64,000 nucleotides of DNA from Euborellia annulipes (GCA_023213315.1 JAKCPI010002999.1:124001-188000), one strand, 5' to 3'. Positions 10,800 through 21,700 are shown, counted from the first letter of the stretch. The notes: a model not told the origin generated them from the sequence alone. Numbers and translations: made by a program.

Positions 10800-11650
10800 G
10801 TAATTATTTTCTTAAATCTGAGTGAATCTTTATATATATTCTGTGTTCCAAATTAGCAAAATCAGACTGACAGATTACAGGTAATAAAACTTAAATATAA
10901 TTCATTTTACACTTGTTTCTTAAATAAAAATTCATTATTAAATGTGATTTAAATAGATAGCATGTTTTATTAATTTATATGAAGTCTTATTGTGATGCAC
11001 TTGAAATCCTAACTATTTTTTTCCTTTTATGTATAAAAAATACATTTCCAAATACTTTTGATTTCATTTTGGAATCAGATAATATTCATCTTTTCTCCTT
11101 TTTAAGATTTTTTTAAAAATTATTAAACGAATATTTATAATGCTGACATGCTCAATATATATACATATCTCGCAAACTTGCTATCTTAAACGAAATATTG
11201 ACTGGCTAATGAACAGTCTATTTGAGCATTGATTGAAAAAATTCCATCCTTTTCAAACAAGGTTAATATAAAATTTATTTTTCCTAAAATATATATATAT
11301 ATGAGCATGTCAGCATTATAAATATTCGTTTAATATAAAGGAGAAAAGATGAATATTATCTGATTCCAAAATGAAATCAAAACTATTTGGAAATGTATTT
11401 TTTATAGGCCTACATAAAAGGAAAAAAATAGTTAGGATTTCAAGTGCATCACAATAAGACTTCATATAAATTAATAAAACATGCTATCTATTTAAATCAC
11501 ATTTAATAATGAATTTTTATTTAAGAAACAAGTGTAAAATGAATTATATTAACGTTTTATTACCTGTGATCTGTCAGTCTGATTGTGATAATTTGGAACA
11601 CAGATTATATTTAAAATTCACTCACATTTAAGCAAATAATTAGAGAAAAT
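10800..11650. repeat. long inverted repeat (~340-bp arms, ~130-bp loop)
   Basis: The left arm (about 10800-11163) and right arm (about 11298-11650) are inverted near-copies. Landmarks are CAGACTGACAGATTACAGG against its inverse at 11565-11585, TCAAGTGCATCACAATAAGA against its inverse near 10986-11006, and GAGCATGTCAGCATTATAAA at the loop edges. The arms differ by scattered substitutions. A transcript would form a very long double-stranded RNA. It is probably a fold-back DNA element; no coding sequence is present. Confidence 0.8.
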
Positions 11651-11655
11651 AAAAT

Positions 11656-12470
11656 AATTAATAAAATACAATCAAGGATTTATCAAAGAATATAAATAAA
11701 TAAGAAAATTGAAAAGAGATGAAAGGTTAATTAGGCAACTCACATGCACATAAAATGATTTAATTTGTTAGAAATAAATATTAAATAATAAAATCATGCG
11801 AAATGGATTAATTATCAAAAGAAATAATTAAATTTACCTTCAAACTGTGCTGAAAAACGGATGAGATGAGCATACACGTGTTCACATGTTTAGAACAGCA
11901 CAACTTGACAGGCCAAAGAATAGATAAATAGCTGCCAAAATGGACGACGAAATCTTTGACAATTAATCATATTAAAAAAAAAAAGAGGAAAAAAAAAATT
12001 TTTATAAATTAAATTATTCTAACTTTAAAAAATAATTTAGAATAATTTTTTATTTTTCTTTTAATTAATTTTTCATTATTTAAAAAAAAAAATTAAATCC
12101 AGATGTCTATTAAAAATTAGTATTTTCTTTTTTCAAAGCAATAAAATTATTTTAAAAACAAAATTAATTAAAAAAAATTCTTTCATCCTTAATTTTAAAG
12201 TTAAAATAATTTATTATTTAAATTTTATTTTTCATATGGATTTTGTTATCTGAGATGACGTTTCCTAATTCTGTCATTAGCGGTCTATGAAAATAAATTT
12301 TCAATAAATCTGATATAAAATTTGCAATTTTTTTTCTTTTTAAAAATTATTTATTTTAATTATTAATTTATTTTGTTTTTAATTTTATTTTTTATATTTC
12401 CACATGAATATAAAACTTAATTTTCATATTATATGATATGACATTTCTATTTTTAATCTTTTTTTATTTT
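11656..12470. other. AT-rich intergenic stretch
   Basis: Very AT-rich sequence (runs of A, T and ATTT words) with no supported feature. Confidence 0.5.
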
Positions 12471-12473
12471 ATA

Positions 12474-12545
12474 AAAAAACACTCACACTTTTTTTTCATT
12501 CACACTAGCAGTAAGACTTGGACGATATTCGTTATTAATATAATT
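12474..12545 (-). repeat. SINE tail fragment
   Basis: The complement of the SINE 3' tail is recognisable (AAACACTCACACTTTTTTTT, CATTCACACTAG), then the body breaks off. The head is absent. Confidence 0.5.
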
Positions 12546-12770
12546 GAATAAATCAATTCAATAAACCCTCAGCAGCCGAGAGGAAAATTATATATATATA
12601 TATATATATAATTATTTCAATTCTGAAACCACTTGTTATTAAGAGAATATATATACCATGGTATATATATATATATAGAACGACCCCCGTTGTCATCGGT
12701 ATAATATAATTGAATAAATCAATTCAATAAACCCTCAGCATCCGAGAGGAAAATTATATATATATATATA
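12535..12770. repeat. direct repeat pair around TA microsatellites
   Basis: A ~65-bp block (ATATAATTGAATAAATCAAT, then CCTCAGCAGCCGAGAGGAAA) at about 12535-12600 is repeated almost exactly at about 12700-12765, each copy ending in a (TA)n run. It contains the small palindrome CCTCAGC..CCGAGAGG. Its origin is unknown. Confidence 0.6.
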
Positions 12771-13389
12771 TAAAGACCTTACACATGACCTCTCAGCCAA
12801 CAACATTTGGTAATAATTTAATCTTTCAGCTTCTTTCACTGGCGGTTATCGCTTTATTTTTTTCTTACGGGTCTCGTTTTTATTCTCAATTTCCACAATA
12901 ATCTTTCCTTACACTCTAATCTATTCTGGTTGCTGTCTTCGATTATAAAATCCATCCATCTTCCATGCCACCTAATCTAACATTCCTTGCCCCCCTTTTC
13001 TCTCATCATTTAATGACGAAATCTTTCCTGAACCTTTTTTTGACGACTCCAGGTTGATGCAACCAGGTACAGTAAGGGACAATATTAAGTCCCATCGATG
13101 CCTTTGTCCCCCCTCGAAACCGACATAGGCGCCCTAGCGCATCCGGCTTTTTTTTTTGAAATTTCATAATTTTTAAATAATTTAAAAGAGTTAAGAGAAA
13201 ATTAGTTGTGGTTGAACCAGAACAAAAACGATTTATTGATATGAATGCAAAACAGCAACCGAAAAACAAAAACATATATAAACATATTTATATATTCTTT
13301 GATCACTGTATATGAAATACATAATAATATGCGAATTATGCGGTATTTTGACAATAATAAATTCATTTTTTTTTTATGTTATATGAATA

Positions 13390-13975
13390 TATATAGAGAA
13401 AGTATTGATTCATGTCAAAAATGATGTCGAGATTTTGATGGATCTCACGTTTGAGGTCCCCTGAATCCAAAAAGTGGTTTTCGCGAATGGTCTGTCTGTG
13501 GGTGTGTGTGTGTGTGTGTGTGTTAATTTTAAGATGAAGGAATTGAGTAGAGGTTGAAATTTTATATTTAAGTTAAACACCCCCGGACCGAAAAATAAGT
13601 TAATTAAAATCGGCAAAGAGTACAGTCTACTGATGTACTATTTCAGTTTTTTTCGATTTTCTCAAAATTTGCTCCAACGATTTTTTAAATTCAAAAATCA
13701 ATTACTTTTAGATGCTCTTTAAAATGTATATTCTCATTTTGCGATTGAAATCTTCTGAAGACCACTTTATCTTGTATTTCATAGGGAAGATAGGAGAAAT
13801 GGTTGCCATGTAACAAAATATAAATATTTTCCCATACTTATAAATTTTACATCTGAATTATATGTTCCGTATGTCGGGAACTAAATATATTCGACAAAAA
13901 ATCTGGTACAAACAGAACACAACTTTCGATTACCGAAGGTAAGAGAAAGTTGTGTGTATCACACCAGATTTTTAT
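13390..13975 (+). repeat. interspersed repeat R1, second copy
   Basis: It is collinear with 4415-5080: AGAGAAAGTATTGATTCATG, the GT microsatellite near 13496-13522, ACTCCCC-type middle, GGTTGCCATG, and the terminal ATCTGGT..ACCAGATT hairpin at about 13898-13972. Many small deletions relative to the 4.4-kb copy suggest neutral decay. Confidence 0.7.
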
Positions 13976-13984
13976 ATAACAAAT

Positions 13985-14394
13985 CACTTTTTTCCCATTC
14001 ATACACCCATACACACAGTCTTTTCGGCAACTTAGGCCAGGGCCTAAGGGGATGGGAGGGGGGTGCCTGTGCCCCGGGCGGCAGATATCAGGGGGGCGGC
14101 AATTACAGAAAGATTTCCTAAAAAAAAAAGGTAAAATGATATGAAAATTTTAAGGAGGGGGCGGCAAATTGAATTTTGCCCTCCCTAAAAAATCTCCTAG
14201 TTCCGGCCCTGACTTAGGCCATATAAGACTTTAGTAAATAACCGTTATTTAAGAATATATATATATATATCGGTGTCCAGGCATTCTATTTAAGCCATTT
14301 GGTATCCAAAGGGCTTAAATAAAATCATGGGATCCGAACCCCCGACCCTTGGTATACAAGGCAGGCGCGCTACCAACTACGCCAAGCCCGGGGG
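13985..14394 (-). repeat. tRNA-derived SINE, full length, with pol III A and B boxes
   Basis: This is the best copy of the family. On the minus strand it starts GGGCTTGGCGTAGTTGGTAG (A-box like TGGCGTAGTTGG), has a CCTTGTATACCAAGG anticodon-like hairpin and the B-box GGTTCGGATCC near 14331-14341. The body (TTATTTAAGCCC, GGCCTAAGTTGCCGAAAAGA) and the GTGTGTATGGG..AAAAAGTG tail follow. The internal promoter is that of a tRNA, so such copies would be transcribed by RNA polymerase III. A hAT MITE (14038-14211) is inserted in it. Confidence 0.8.
14038..14211. mobile_element. hAT-superfamily MITE with 8-bp TSD ACTTAGGC, inside a SINE
   Basis: The 174-bp element starts CAGGGCCTAAGG and ends TTCCGGCCCTG, flanked by exact ACTTAGGC duplications (14030-14037 and 14212-14219). 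Removing element plus one duplication restores an uninterrupted SINE, which proves insertion order. It is the same family as 57287-57472 in the opposite orientation. Confidence 0.92.
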
Positions 14395-14599
14395 CTTACT
14401 ACAGTATATTAATATTTCTTTTCTTTTTTTTACTAAATTACACAAGAAACCGCCACAAATGGGGTATAAATTTAGCAAAAATTTATTAATTTTTATATAA
14501 AAAAAAAAAAAAAAAAAATGGAATCGTAAATGATTGATTAGCAAATCGTTGAAACCTGTTGAGGGCGTTAATAAATAGATAGAGGCATAATCTCTGTAT

Positions 14600-14835
14600 A
14601 TTAAACAGACAGACTCCTTTGCTAATTAGCCGGCCGGTAGCTAATTATGAAAGTGCAGTTTACGCAAACGGGCATGCAACGGCATTCCGTCGACGATGCC
14701 TGCGGACACTGGCCAAGGCCCAGCGAAAGGCAAATATTAAATAGATGGGATCTGCATCCCCTCCATGTCTATGGAGCAATCATAGATAGGCTGCCTATAG
14801 GGTATAAATAGAAGCCCTGAGCTCATTTATGTTCT
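14600..14835 (+). promoter_or_regulatory. candidate TATA promoter with homeodomain-type TAATTA sites
   Basis: A GC-balanced island in AT-rich flanks holds TATAAATAG at 14803-14811 in a GG..AAGCCC context typical of arthropod TATA boxes, an initiator-like TCATT near 14823, and upstream GCTAATTAGC and AGCTAATTATG words. It lies 3 kb upstream of the first recognised exon of cuticle gene A on the same strand. The assignment to that gene is inference; no start codon exon was found after it. Confidence 0.4.
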
Positions 14836-14915
14836 CCGAATTTACCTAAAAAATTCTATCTGCCAATTGACATTTCATAAAAATAGAGTATATTTTAAGC
14901 TAGAGGGTGTGTGTT

Positions 14916-15123
14916 ATTTCTGTCCCTATACAAGTGCCATCCTCAGTGCATATATGAATTTTTTGAGAGAGATTGTCAATATTATAAAAAAATTTGAGAA
15001 AAATTGAGCCATGCAGCCATGTACCATGCGCTCAATTTTTCTCAAATTTTTTTATAATATTGACAATCTCTCTCAAAAAATTCATATATGCACTGAGGAT
15101 GGCACTTGTATAGGGACAGAAAT
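14916..15123. repeat. perfect 94-bp inverted repeat with 20-bp loop
   Basis: The left arm 14916-15009 and right arm 15030-15123 are exact reverse complements over all 94 positions by direct base-by-base comparison. The arms start ATTTCTGTCCCTATACAAGT. The 20-bp spacer contains CATGCAGCCATG. No target duplication or coding sequence is apparent. The lack of any mismatch contrasts with every other inverted repeat in the window. It may be a young fold-back element, a hairpin-RNA locus or an assembly fold-back artefact. Confidence 0.9.
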
Positions 15124-15410
15124 ATTTGCAATAAATTGAAGTGGTGAGAGAGAAAAAGGAAGCTGTTTTTTTTTCTCCTTATCGTCCAAATTAAATTGAA
15201 ATATAAAACCAAGATAAAAATTTATTTTCGCTAAATTTTCAAATAATCTTAAAATCTTAAAATTCTTTATATTCAGGGATGAAGATTATTTTAATTAGAC
15301 CTCTAAGAGCCGCAGTTACTTCATCAAATCACTGAATATGGAAAAAAAAAACAAAAATGTATATACGTTGAATATATTGCTCTATTTCTGTTGCCATTGT
15401 CAATTTGTGG

Positions 15411-15653
15411 TAAGAAAGAGAAGAAAGCGAACAGATTTTTATTTATTAAAATATTTATTTATTCTATAGGCGATCGATTTCGTCACGTGGACACCGTCAG
15501 GCCAGCGTTATTAAAGTATAATATATATATATATATATTTATCATTGATGGAATTTTGATCATTGAATAAAATTTAGATTACAAGAGAATTAAATCGACG
15601 AGAGAAGATTTTAATAAATAAAAATCTGTTTGCTTTCTTCTCTTTCTTACCTC
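15411..15653. repeat. inverted repeat with ~43-bp arms
   Basis: GGTAAGAAAGAGAAGAAAGC at 15411 is the inverse of GCTTTCTTCTCTTTCTTACC ending at 15653. The arms extend through ACAGATTTTTATTTATT. The ~155-bp interior includes ATCGATTTCGTCACGTGG and a TA run. It is probably a MITE; no flanking duplication was recognised. Confidence 0.65.
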
Positions 15654-16927
15654 AAAAATGTATATCTTTTATCAATTTTATATATATATATATATATATA
15701 TTACAAAAAATTGTAATGTTGACTATAAATGATTAAGTTTAAAATAAATTAAACATAGGCCTATGTTTATTTTTAAAGGTCCTGACGATGATGAAAAATC
15801 GAAACTGATATTTGCAAAGCAGTCGATCCATGAAACAGTTAATAAAAAATTAAAAAAATTTTATGAAAATTCATTTAATTTCACACTCACCGAACAAACA
15901 GTGATTTGATGAAGTTGGAAAAATCTGTAGCTCGTTGTCGTTTGAAGCTTGTAGTCGCGTGTTGTCGCACGCTTGTAGTGGACGAGCTTCAATTAATTCC
16001 CACACATTGGAATCTGTAACAGGTTTACGTTTATTGCCGTTCTTGTAGCGTTAACGCTTCCAGTGGGCGACCAGCCTTCATAAAACTAAATAAAAATAAT
16101 ACAAGAAATATAATAATTATCAAGTAAATATATAAAACTTTGAGAATAATTAGAAAACTTAATTGATTCATCGTTTAGGAGATGCAACCCTTTCCTAGGG
16201 CACTAGTCAGGAGATATAATAATTCAAAATGAAGGTGAACTAGTAAAGAGATAGAACCCTTTCCCTTTAAATTATTCTATTCCTTATTATTGCTACTATT
16301 GATATAATCAGGTATTTTCTTGGAGTTGCCTATTAATTAAGAATCGGAATTGATATGGCCTCAAATGTCGAGAAAAGAACCAAAATAGGGAATTTGAATC
16401 AACATATAAAATTTTCTTTCTCATCTCTTCCTGTTTATATTAGGGCTATTATCAAATTTTTTGATTTAATATTAGGCAAGACGTTCATTATTAAAGAGTG
16501 AAAGTTTAAGTGGCTTAATCAGGATGATTAGGAATTTGATTATAATGATTTAATAATAAACGAGAGTTACAGTTATTTAATTATTATCTTTTTTTTTTTT
16601 TTTTGTTTTCCTGTTGAATTATTTTTTTTTTATCTCATAGAAGTTTATTATTATTAAAATAAGTTATTGCAAATTTTTTCTCAAAACTTGAGGTGAGGGA
16701 TTGCGCTAGGTTCCGTCTTTGGAGAATTATTTTGCAAATATTTAAGGTTCTTATTTACAAATGATGCACGTACAATCTTTGGGACTGCAAAGATCCTAAT
16801 TTTGGCTTTTCTTGCCTAAACAAACTGTACAAAATTAAACAAACTTTTGGCCAAATTTGAGTACCTATTTGTAAGTAAAATTTAAGAAAAAAAAGGTTTG
16901 AATTATTATTATTCAAATATTTTAGAT
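15654..16927. other. intergenic, with a partial GGCTGGTCG-end element
   Basis: At about 15940-16075 the sequence ends CGCTTCCAGTGGGCGACCAG, which matches one terminus of the Harbinger-like MITE at 19799-20090. Its partner terminus was not found. The rest is AT-rich with no supported gene. Confidence 0.4.
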
Positions 16928-17125
16928 ATAAAGAATGGGCAAAGCAGCTAGTTTATATTTAAATTTGTTGTCAAACCAGGGCCGATGTTTCGGTCGCCAT
17001 CTTGAGGGCTACAAATGTTGAATAAACGGCTCTTCGTCATTTGTAGCCCTCAAGATGGTCCCATATGCGACCGAAACGTCGGCCCTTAAATATAAACTAG
17101 CTGAATCTTTATATCTATTTGTATA
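16928..17125. repeat. inverted repeat with decayed hammerhead-like motifs
   Basis: Arms run from about 16928 to 17020 and 17035 to 17125: CATTTGTAGCCCTCAAGATG against its inverse, and AGGGCCGATGTTTCGGTCGC against GCGACCGAAACGTCGGCCCT with one mismatch. The word GACCGAAACGTCGGC matches the 3' half of the hammerhead at 25469-25521, but the expected CTGATGA is CTCAAGA here, so catalytic core residues are changed. I read it as two inverted, inactive copies. Confidence 0.6.
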
Positions 17126-17887
17126 TCAACATTCAGCTATATACCTCCTTCAAAAAAATATTTTTATTATCATTTAAAATGTATATTATGATTCCTGTTA
17201 ATTTACACGAATGATTTCGTGCACGCAGACTGGCTTTCCTCAAATTCAACAGATCCCAGACTATACAAGGGTCATCTAACTCGTGGACGAACGACAGGAA
17301 ATTCTAAATACTTTTTGTCAGAACAGTGGAACATCGTTCGTTTTAGTGTCAAACCTGAGAGGTTATGGTTGTAACTTTCATGGGAATAATCCTCAATGCA
17401 AATATAGGTTAAGAAAATCATATAACCAAATATTTATTAATTTAAATAAGCGAAAAAGGTAGCTACCGCTGGGAGTCCCACCACGGATCTGTCGATTTCT
17501 ATTTAAATTAATAAATATTTTTCAAAACAAAATGATCTATACGCAGTTAAGCAGTTTTTATTCTGCCCGATCTAAGAAAAAGAAATCTCTATTCTAAATT
17601 ATTATAAAACAAAATTTATCTAACAATTTTAGAGACATAATTTATTGTTAATTGCCAATTCTTTAACGCATGTTTTATTCATTATTCAATTTTCTCTACA
17701 CCTTCCACGATTCCTTGCAAATTGTTAAAGCTCAATGGGAAAAAAATGCTTTTAGAAAACGAAAGTGCGTTTCTTCTAAGAACAATTATTTTCAACTGGT
17801 TGACAGTGATCGATCGAATCGGGTGTTTCAGGTAGAGCTAGCTAGGTAAGGGAAGCATGTCTTTTTATTTTATTTTTGTGTTTCCAG

Positions 17888-18158
17888 GCACCTGCTAGCT
17901 ACAAATTCAATTATGGTGTTAAGGACCCTCACACAGGTGATCTCAAGAGTCAATGGGAGCAACGGGAAGGCGACGTAGTCAAAGGGTCATATTCCCTAGT
18001 GGAGCCCGATGGCTCCATTAGAACTGTCGACTACACTGCGGACAAACATAGCGGATTTAATGCTGTAGTCAGTAAAACAGGGCCTAATGTCCATCCGGCT
18101 CCTTCCGGGCATAAACACCAGCATTCAGAGAATGGGGGATATTCGCATCATCTGTCAG
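17888..18158 (+). CDS. cuticle protein gene A, RR-2 chitin-binding exon
   Basis: This exon follows the acceptor TTTCCAG (17881-17887) and ends at CAG|GTAACT (18158), phase 0 in and phase 1 out. It encodes the RR-2 consensus of the Chitin_bind_4 family: [20 protein letters not shown], then [16 protein letters not shown], then [15 protein letters not shown]. The family binds chitin fibres in the extracellular cuticle. The domain is complete (~65 residues) and is followed by a His-rich linker ([14 protein letters not shown]). The exon with ATG and signal peptide must lie upstream and was not identified. The frame joins exactly to 22101. Confidence 0.92.
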
Positions 18159-18875
18159 GTAACTCGCCCATTCATCATTTATTATTATATAAGCATCAAT
18201 TTATTAAATATAGCCTAAATAAAATAAGTAAAAACAATCTCTGTTTCGTGGGATATGCTGTGTTACTGACAGAATTTTCATATTATGTTACAAACACCCC
18301 TTCTAGAGGAATAGAAATTTTGTTCAGCAGAAAATTTTAAAGTAATAAGATATTTTGTTTGAAATGAGATTAATCACAAAATTCACAAAACATTTATGTA
18401 GAATTCTATCTAGAAATCTTGGAATTTTTGCGACTAGTTTACAGTGGAATGAGGATGATAATATCAGTCAGTATAATGGACAGTAATAGTAAGAGAAAAT
18501 ACCATACAAGACTCAAGAGGAAGAAGATGTGCCAATAGATGCCTACGAACAAAGGTGTGTGTCTACGTGCACAAAAGCACCTCGGAGATTCCGGTAGGAA
18601 TTGCAAATCGGAGGGTATTTTCAGAAATATTTTATTTTAAGATATATTTTCTTTGGCTGGAGACTGTCCATATTATTTGTGCTGGGTAGGTAGCCAGGAT
18701 TAGAAATAAAACACAATTTTATTTTAATCTGCTTATTTCAATCTGCCCCTTCCTCAGGACTGATTAGCACCCGAATCGTCGACGAGCAGATTGAAATAAA
18801 ATTGTGTTTTATTTCTAATCCTGGCTACCTACCCAGCACCATTAATATATTTTATTTTAATATGTTTGGGACTAA

Positions 18876-19225
18876 AGCACCCCATACACGCCGTACTTTG
18901 TGGTACGGGCGGCTCGCTTTCAAAAGGGACAAATCCGCAAGTGTGTGGGCTCTCACGAGCCGAGCCGGGACAGATCCGTCTGGGCCTTCTGTCCGGCACG
19001 GTTCGGGAGCAAATCCGCACGTGTGTGGGCTCTCACGGATTGGGCTCGTTCTATTTTATTTTATTTTTATCTCGACTCTGCTCGTGAGAGCCCACACACT
19101 TGCAGATTCGACTCCATTATAGGCGAGCCGTGTCGGGCTCGCGAGCTAGGCTCATACGCGTGTGTGGTTTTTGAAAAATCACCGGATCCAGCTCGCTTAC
19201 CAAAATACGGCGTGTATGGGGCGCT
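18876..19225. mobile_element. Harbinger-like MITE, TSD TAA
   Basis: Terminal inverted repeats AGCACCCCATACACGCCG and CGGCGTGTATGGGGCGCT are flanked by TAA (18873-18875 and 19226-19228). The interior has repeated TGTGTGGGCTCTCACG units in both orientations and is relatively GC-rich. A 3-bp TWA duplication is characteristic of PIF/Harbinger (Tourist-type) elements. It lies in the first recognised intron of cuticle gene A and is non-coding. Confidence 0.8.
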
Positions 19226-19680
19226 TAACACATATTTAAAAAAAAATTACCTCTGAACTTTTCCTGCATTTTCTATTAAACCTCCTGAGCTATTAAAATG
19301 TTAAAATCTAGATTAATAAATTTTCTTGAAAGTAAAATTAACACAAGCGTTAATAATAAAAAAAAAAAAAATTTATCAAATTACCACTAATTATATTTTA
19401 GAAATTTTATTTACTTTTAATAAAATTTTCATTGTTAACCAACCGTAACAAAATAAAATTTATGTTTAATTAATTCAAAAACACTCACTTAACTGTCACA
19501 CTAATTAATTCAATTATAATTTTCATTTTTTTTTTTTACTTTTAAATATGTAATTTAATTAACATAATTTTATAGGATAATCAATGGCATTGATTTTGGT
19601 AAACTTGAGAGACGCCCCCAAGGGCGATAATTAAATTATAGGCCTGATGAAGTCTATTTTTGGATAGTTTACCCATACTG

Positions 19681-19775
19681 TGGGGGGGGGGTTTAATGAA
19701 TTGTGGGGGGGGGGGGGTTTTAGAAAAAAAAAAAGATTTGGGGGGGGGGGCCCCCCCCCCCCCCCCCCCCCCCCC
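19681..19775. repeat. extreme G/C homopolymer cluster
   Basis: Runs of G10, G14, G10 and about C25 occur within 95 bp. They can form G-quadruplex on one strand and cytosine-rich structures on the other. Exact lengths are unreliable in most sequencing technologies. Confidence 0.8.
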
Positions 19776-19798
19776 ACTGTGGGCCTTTATAAACATAA

Positions 19799-20090
19799 GG
19801 CTGGTTTTCCAGTGGAAGTGTAACTAAAGAATTTTAAAAAAGATTATTAGAAAATTTAGCGAAAATAAATAAATTTAGACATTTTGGTATCTTGATTTTA
19901 TATTTCAATTTAATTAATTATTAAAATTATATGGATTTGTTTTATTTATTGGTTAGAAATTTATATGATATTTTATGTAAAATGTAGCGCGAAGTAGCGT
20001 ATAGAGGAGTGCAGTGGACGACCCTTGTCGCATGCAGTGGCAGCGACTTCGAAGCGGTCGCGCGTTTACGCTTCCAGTGGACGACCAGCC
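19799..20090. mobile_element. Harbinger-like MITE, TSD TAA
   Basis: Ends GGCTGGTTTTCCAGTGGAAG and CTTCCAGTGGACGACCAGCC form a ~20-bp imperfect inverted repeat, flanked by TAA (19796-19798 and 20091-20093). A diverged piece of its interior (AAATTTAGCGAAAATAAATA and the words around it) recurs inverted at about 15190-15265, and its right terminus recurs at about 16060. Confidence 0.75.
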
Positions 20091-20166
20091 TAAAAGCTAC
20101 GAAAATCTAAAAATTTCTAAAACAAAAAATGGCTTGTGTTTCTAATTTCACCCCTTTTGGGTCTTA

Positions 20167-20334
20167 AGGCCCCCATACACGTAAAGGGCTCCTTGAGGAT
20201 TTCCTCGAGGAAAATATTATTGAATTTAAATCAGGATTTTTTGGCCTCGAGGCCGCTACCACACACGTTGAGGATTTCCTGAGGTTACTATTCAGGCCGG
20301 GCCTTGAGGAAAATCCGACAGTGTATGGGGGCCT
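20167..20334. mobile_element. Harbinger-like MITE, TSD TTA
   Basis: Inverted termini AGGCCCCCATACAC and GTGTATGGGGGCCT are flanked by exact TTA (20164-20166 and 20335-20337). The 168-bp interior carries TTGAGGATTTCCTCGAGG and TTGAGGATTTCCTGAGG repeats. Confidence 0.8.
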
Positions 20335-21264
20335 TTAGATACTGGGCTATTATTTTTTATTCATATAATTAGCTCGAAAATCAAAGTCAAGTAGTTTATC
20401 CGAGGTATAACGAATTAACTGAGGGGGGGATAACAACCGGAAAAGGTATTATCAAAGGGCGGATGACATGACTGGCGCAATTAGATTTTAAATATTCAAA
20501 TATAGTTTGTTTTTTTTTTATTTAATAAAATATTAAAGTTGGCTGATTTAATCTATGATCTAATTTAATAAGAAGCAATGATATAACAGCGTTGATTTGT
20601 TGGAATGTAGTATGAAAATTAGGTTTGTAATCTCATTAGTCAGATATTCAGGTTTGTGTTAGGAGTTATTCTATTAAAATAGTTAAAAATGGTGAAAACC
20701 AATTAAATTGGAATACTAATTTAATTATTAAAATATATAGCGAATTTTATGTTAGTTGTATTAATAAATAGACGGAGCGGCATAAATGTGTTTTTTAGTT
20801 TCTCCTACCTTCCAATTAGAGATTCTCGTGGATGGATGGCGATCACGATTTGTCCGAGCTAATTCTTTATGCTAATCTGCTCTCGACGGCCTCGATCTGA
20901 AATATCAACAATTGAAATTGATTATTACGAGGGAAGTTTTTGTGTATTGTTATGTAATTGAGTTTGCTAGCAGCAGAGGGCAGTTTATGCTCTATTTTCA
21001 TATTTAGTGTCCGTCTTCTATAACACACGCCTGCGTTTTTCCAATTGTTTCAAGTTTAGTGGCTTAACTTTATAATTTTGGGTGTGCTAAATCCAAATAT
21101 GGCCATGGTTTTTTTTACATCACGTAAAGTAAACAAAGAAAAATGAAGGGAAATAATGCAATTTCATAAATGTTGAATGGAACTCAAACTTTATTTATTT
21201 TTATTTCTTGAAAAAAATCACATAGCAAATTCAACATCATTATTATGACCAATGTGTGGGTTTT

Positions 21265-21700
21265 TTCGTCTTCGTAATGCCTCATTCCGCTCTTTTTGAA
21301 ACTCCTTTTACGCCTTTCTAGTTTGAAGTTTTTGTCCGGGAACTATTTCTTCAGCATCCAACAGTAGTCAACAATCATATTAATGTAGCATCGTCCTTGA
21401 TACCTCCTTTCTATTTCTTTCATGTTTTGTGATACCTTTCACCCTCTTCCTAACTCAGAACTTGGAAGGAATTTTTGGGAAGTACTCAAGATAGGAATTC
21501 AGGAAGTGAAGTTTTCAACTCATCGAACAACCCAAAGTTTTCAGTTTAGTCAACATAATCTGAACAATGAACATGAAGCTAGGGTCCTTACGATTTCCTA
21601 GAAACTTGGTTACTAGCCAGGCTACCTAACGGCCCACGAACATGCTCAATCTGACTGCTCATATTCCTCTAGCGAAAATCAGTTTGATTTTAGAAAACAT
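21265..21700 (-). pseudogene. decayed transposon-like ORF (GCSMS/RRYQGR-type repeat protein)
   Basis: On the minus strand, frames with stops and shifts spell LKTLGCSMS, KLHFLNSYLEYFP, KEIERRYQGRC and NMIVDYCWMLKK. This order of motifs (GCSMSxKxHFLxSHL..FP, then ERRYQGR..MxADYCW) matches from memory a multicopy uncharacterised protein common in arthropod genomes, thought to be mobile-element derived. At least three frame changes or stops make it a relic. It lies in an intron of cuticle gene A on the opposite strand. Confidence 0.55.

Noticed and set aside
14325..14394. Possible tRNA gene on the minus strand
   Set aside because: A and B boxes are present, but the acceptor arms do not pair and the sequence continues into the SINE body seen in other copies, so it is a SINE head.
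18736..18800. Possible hammerhead near CTGATTAGC..CGTC
   Set aside because: The core lacks the GA after CTGAT and no GAAAC follows at a suitable distance.
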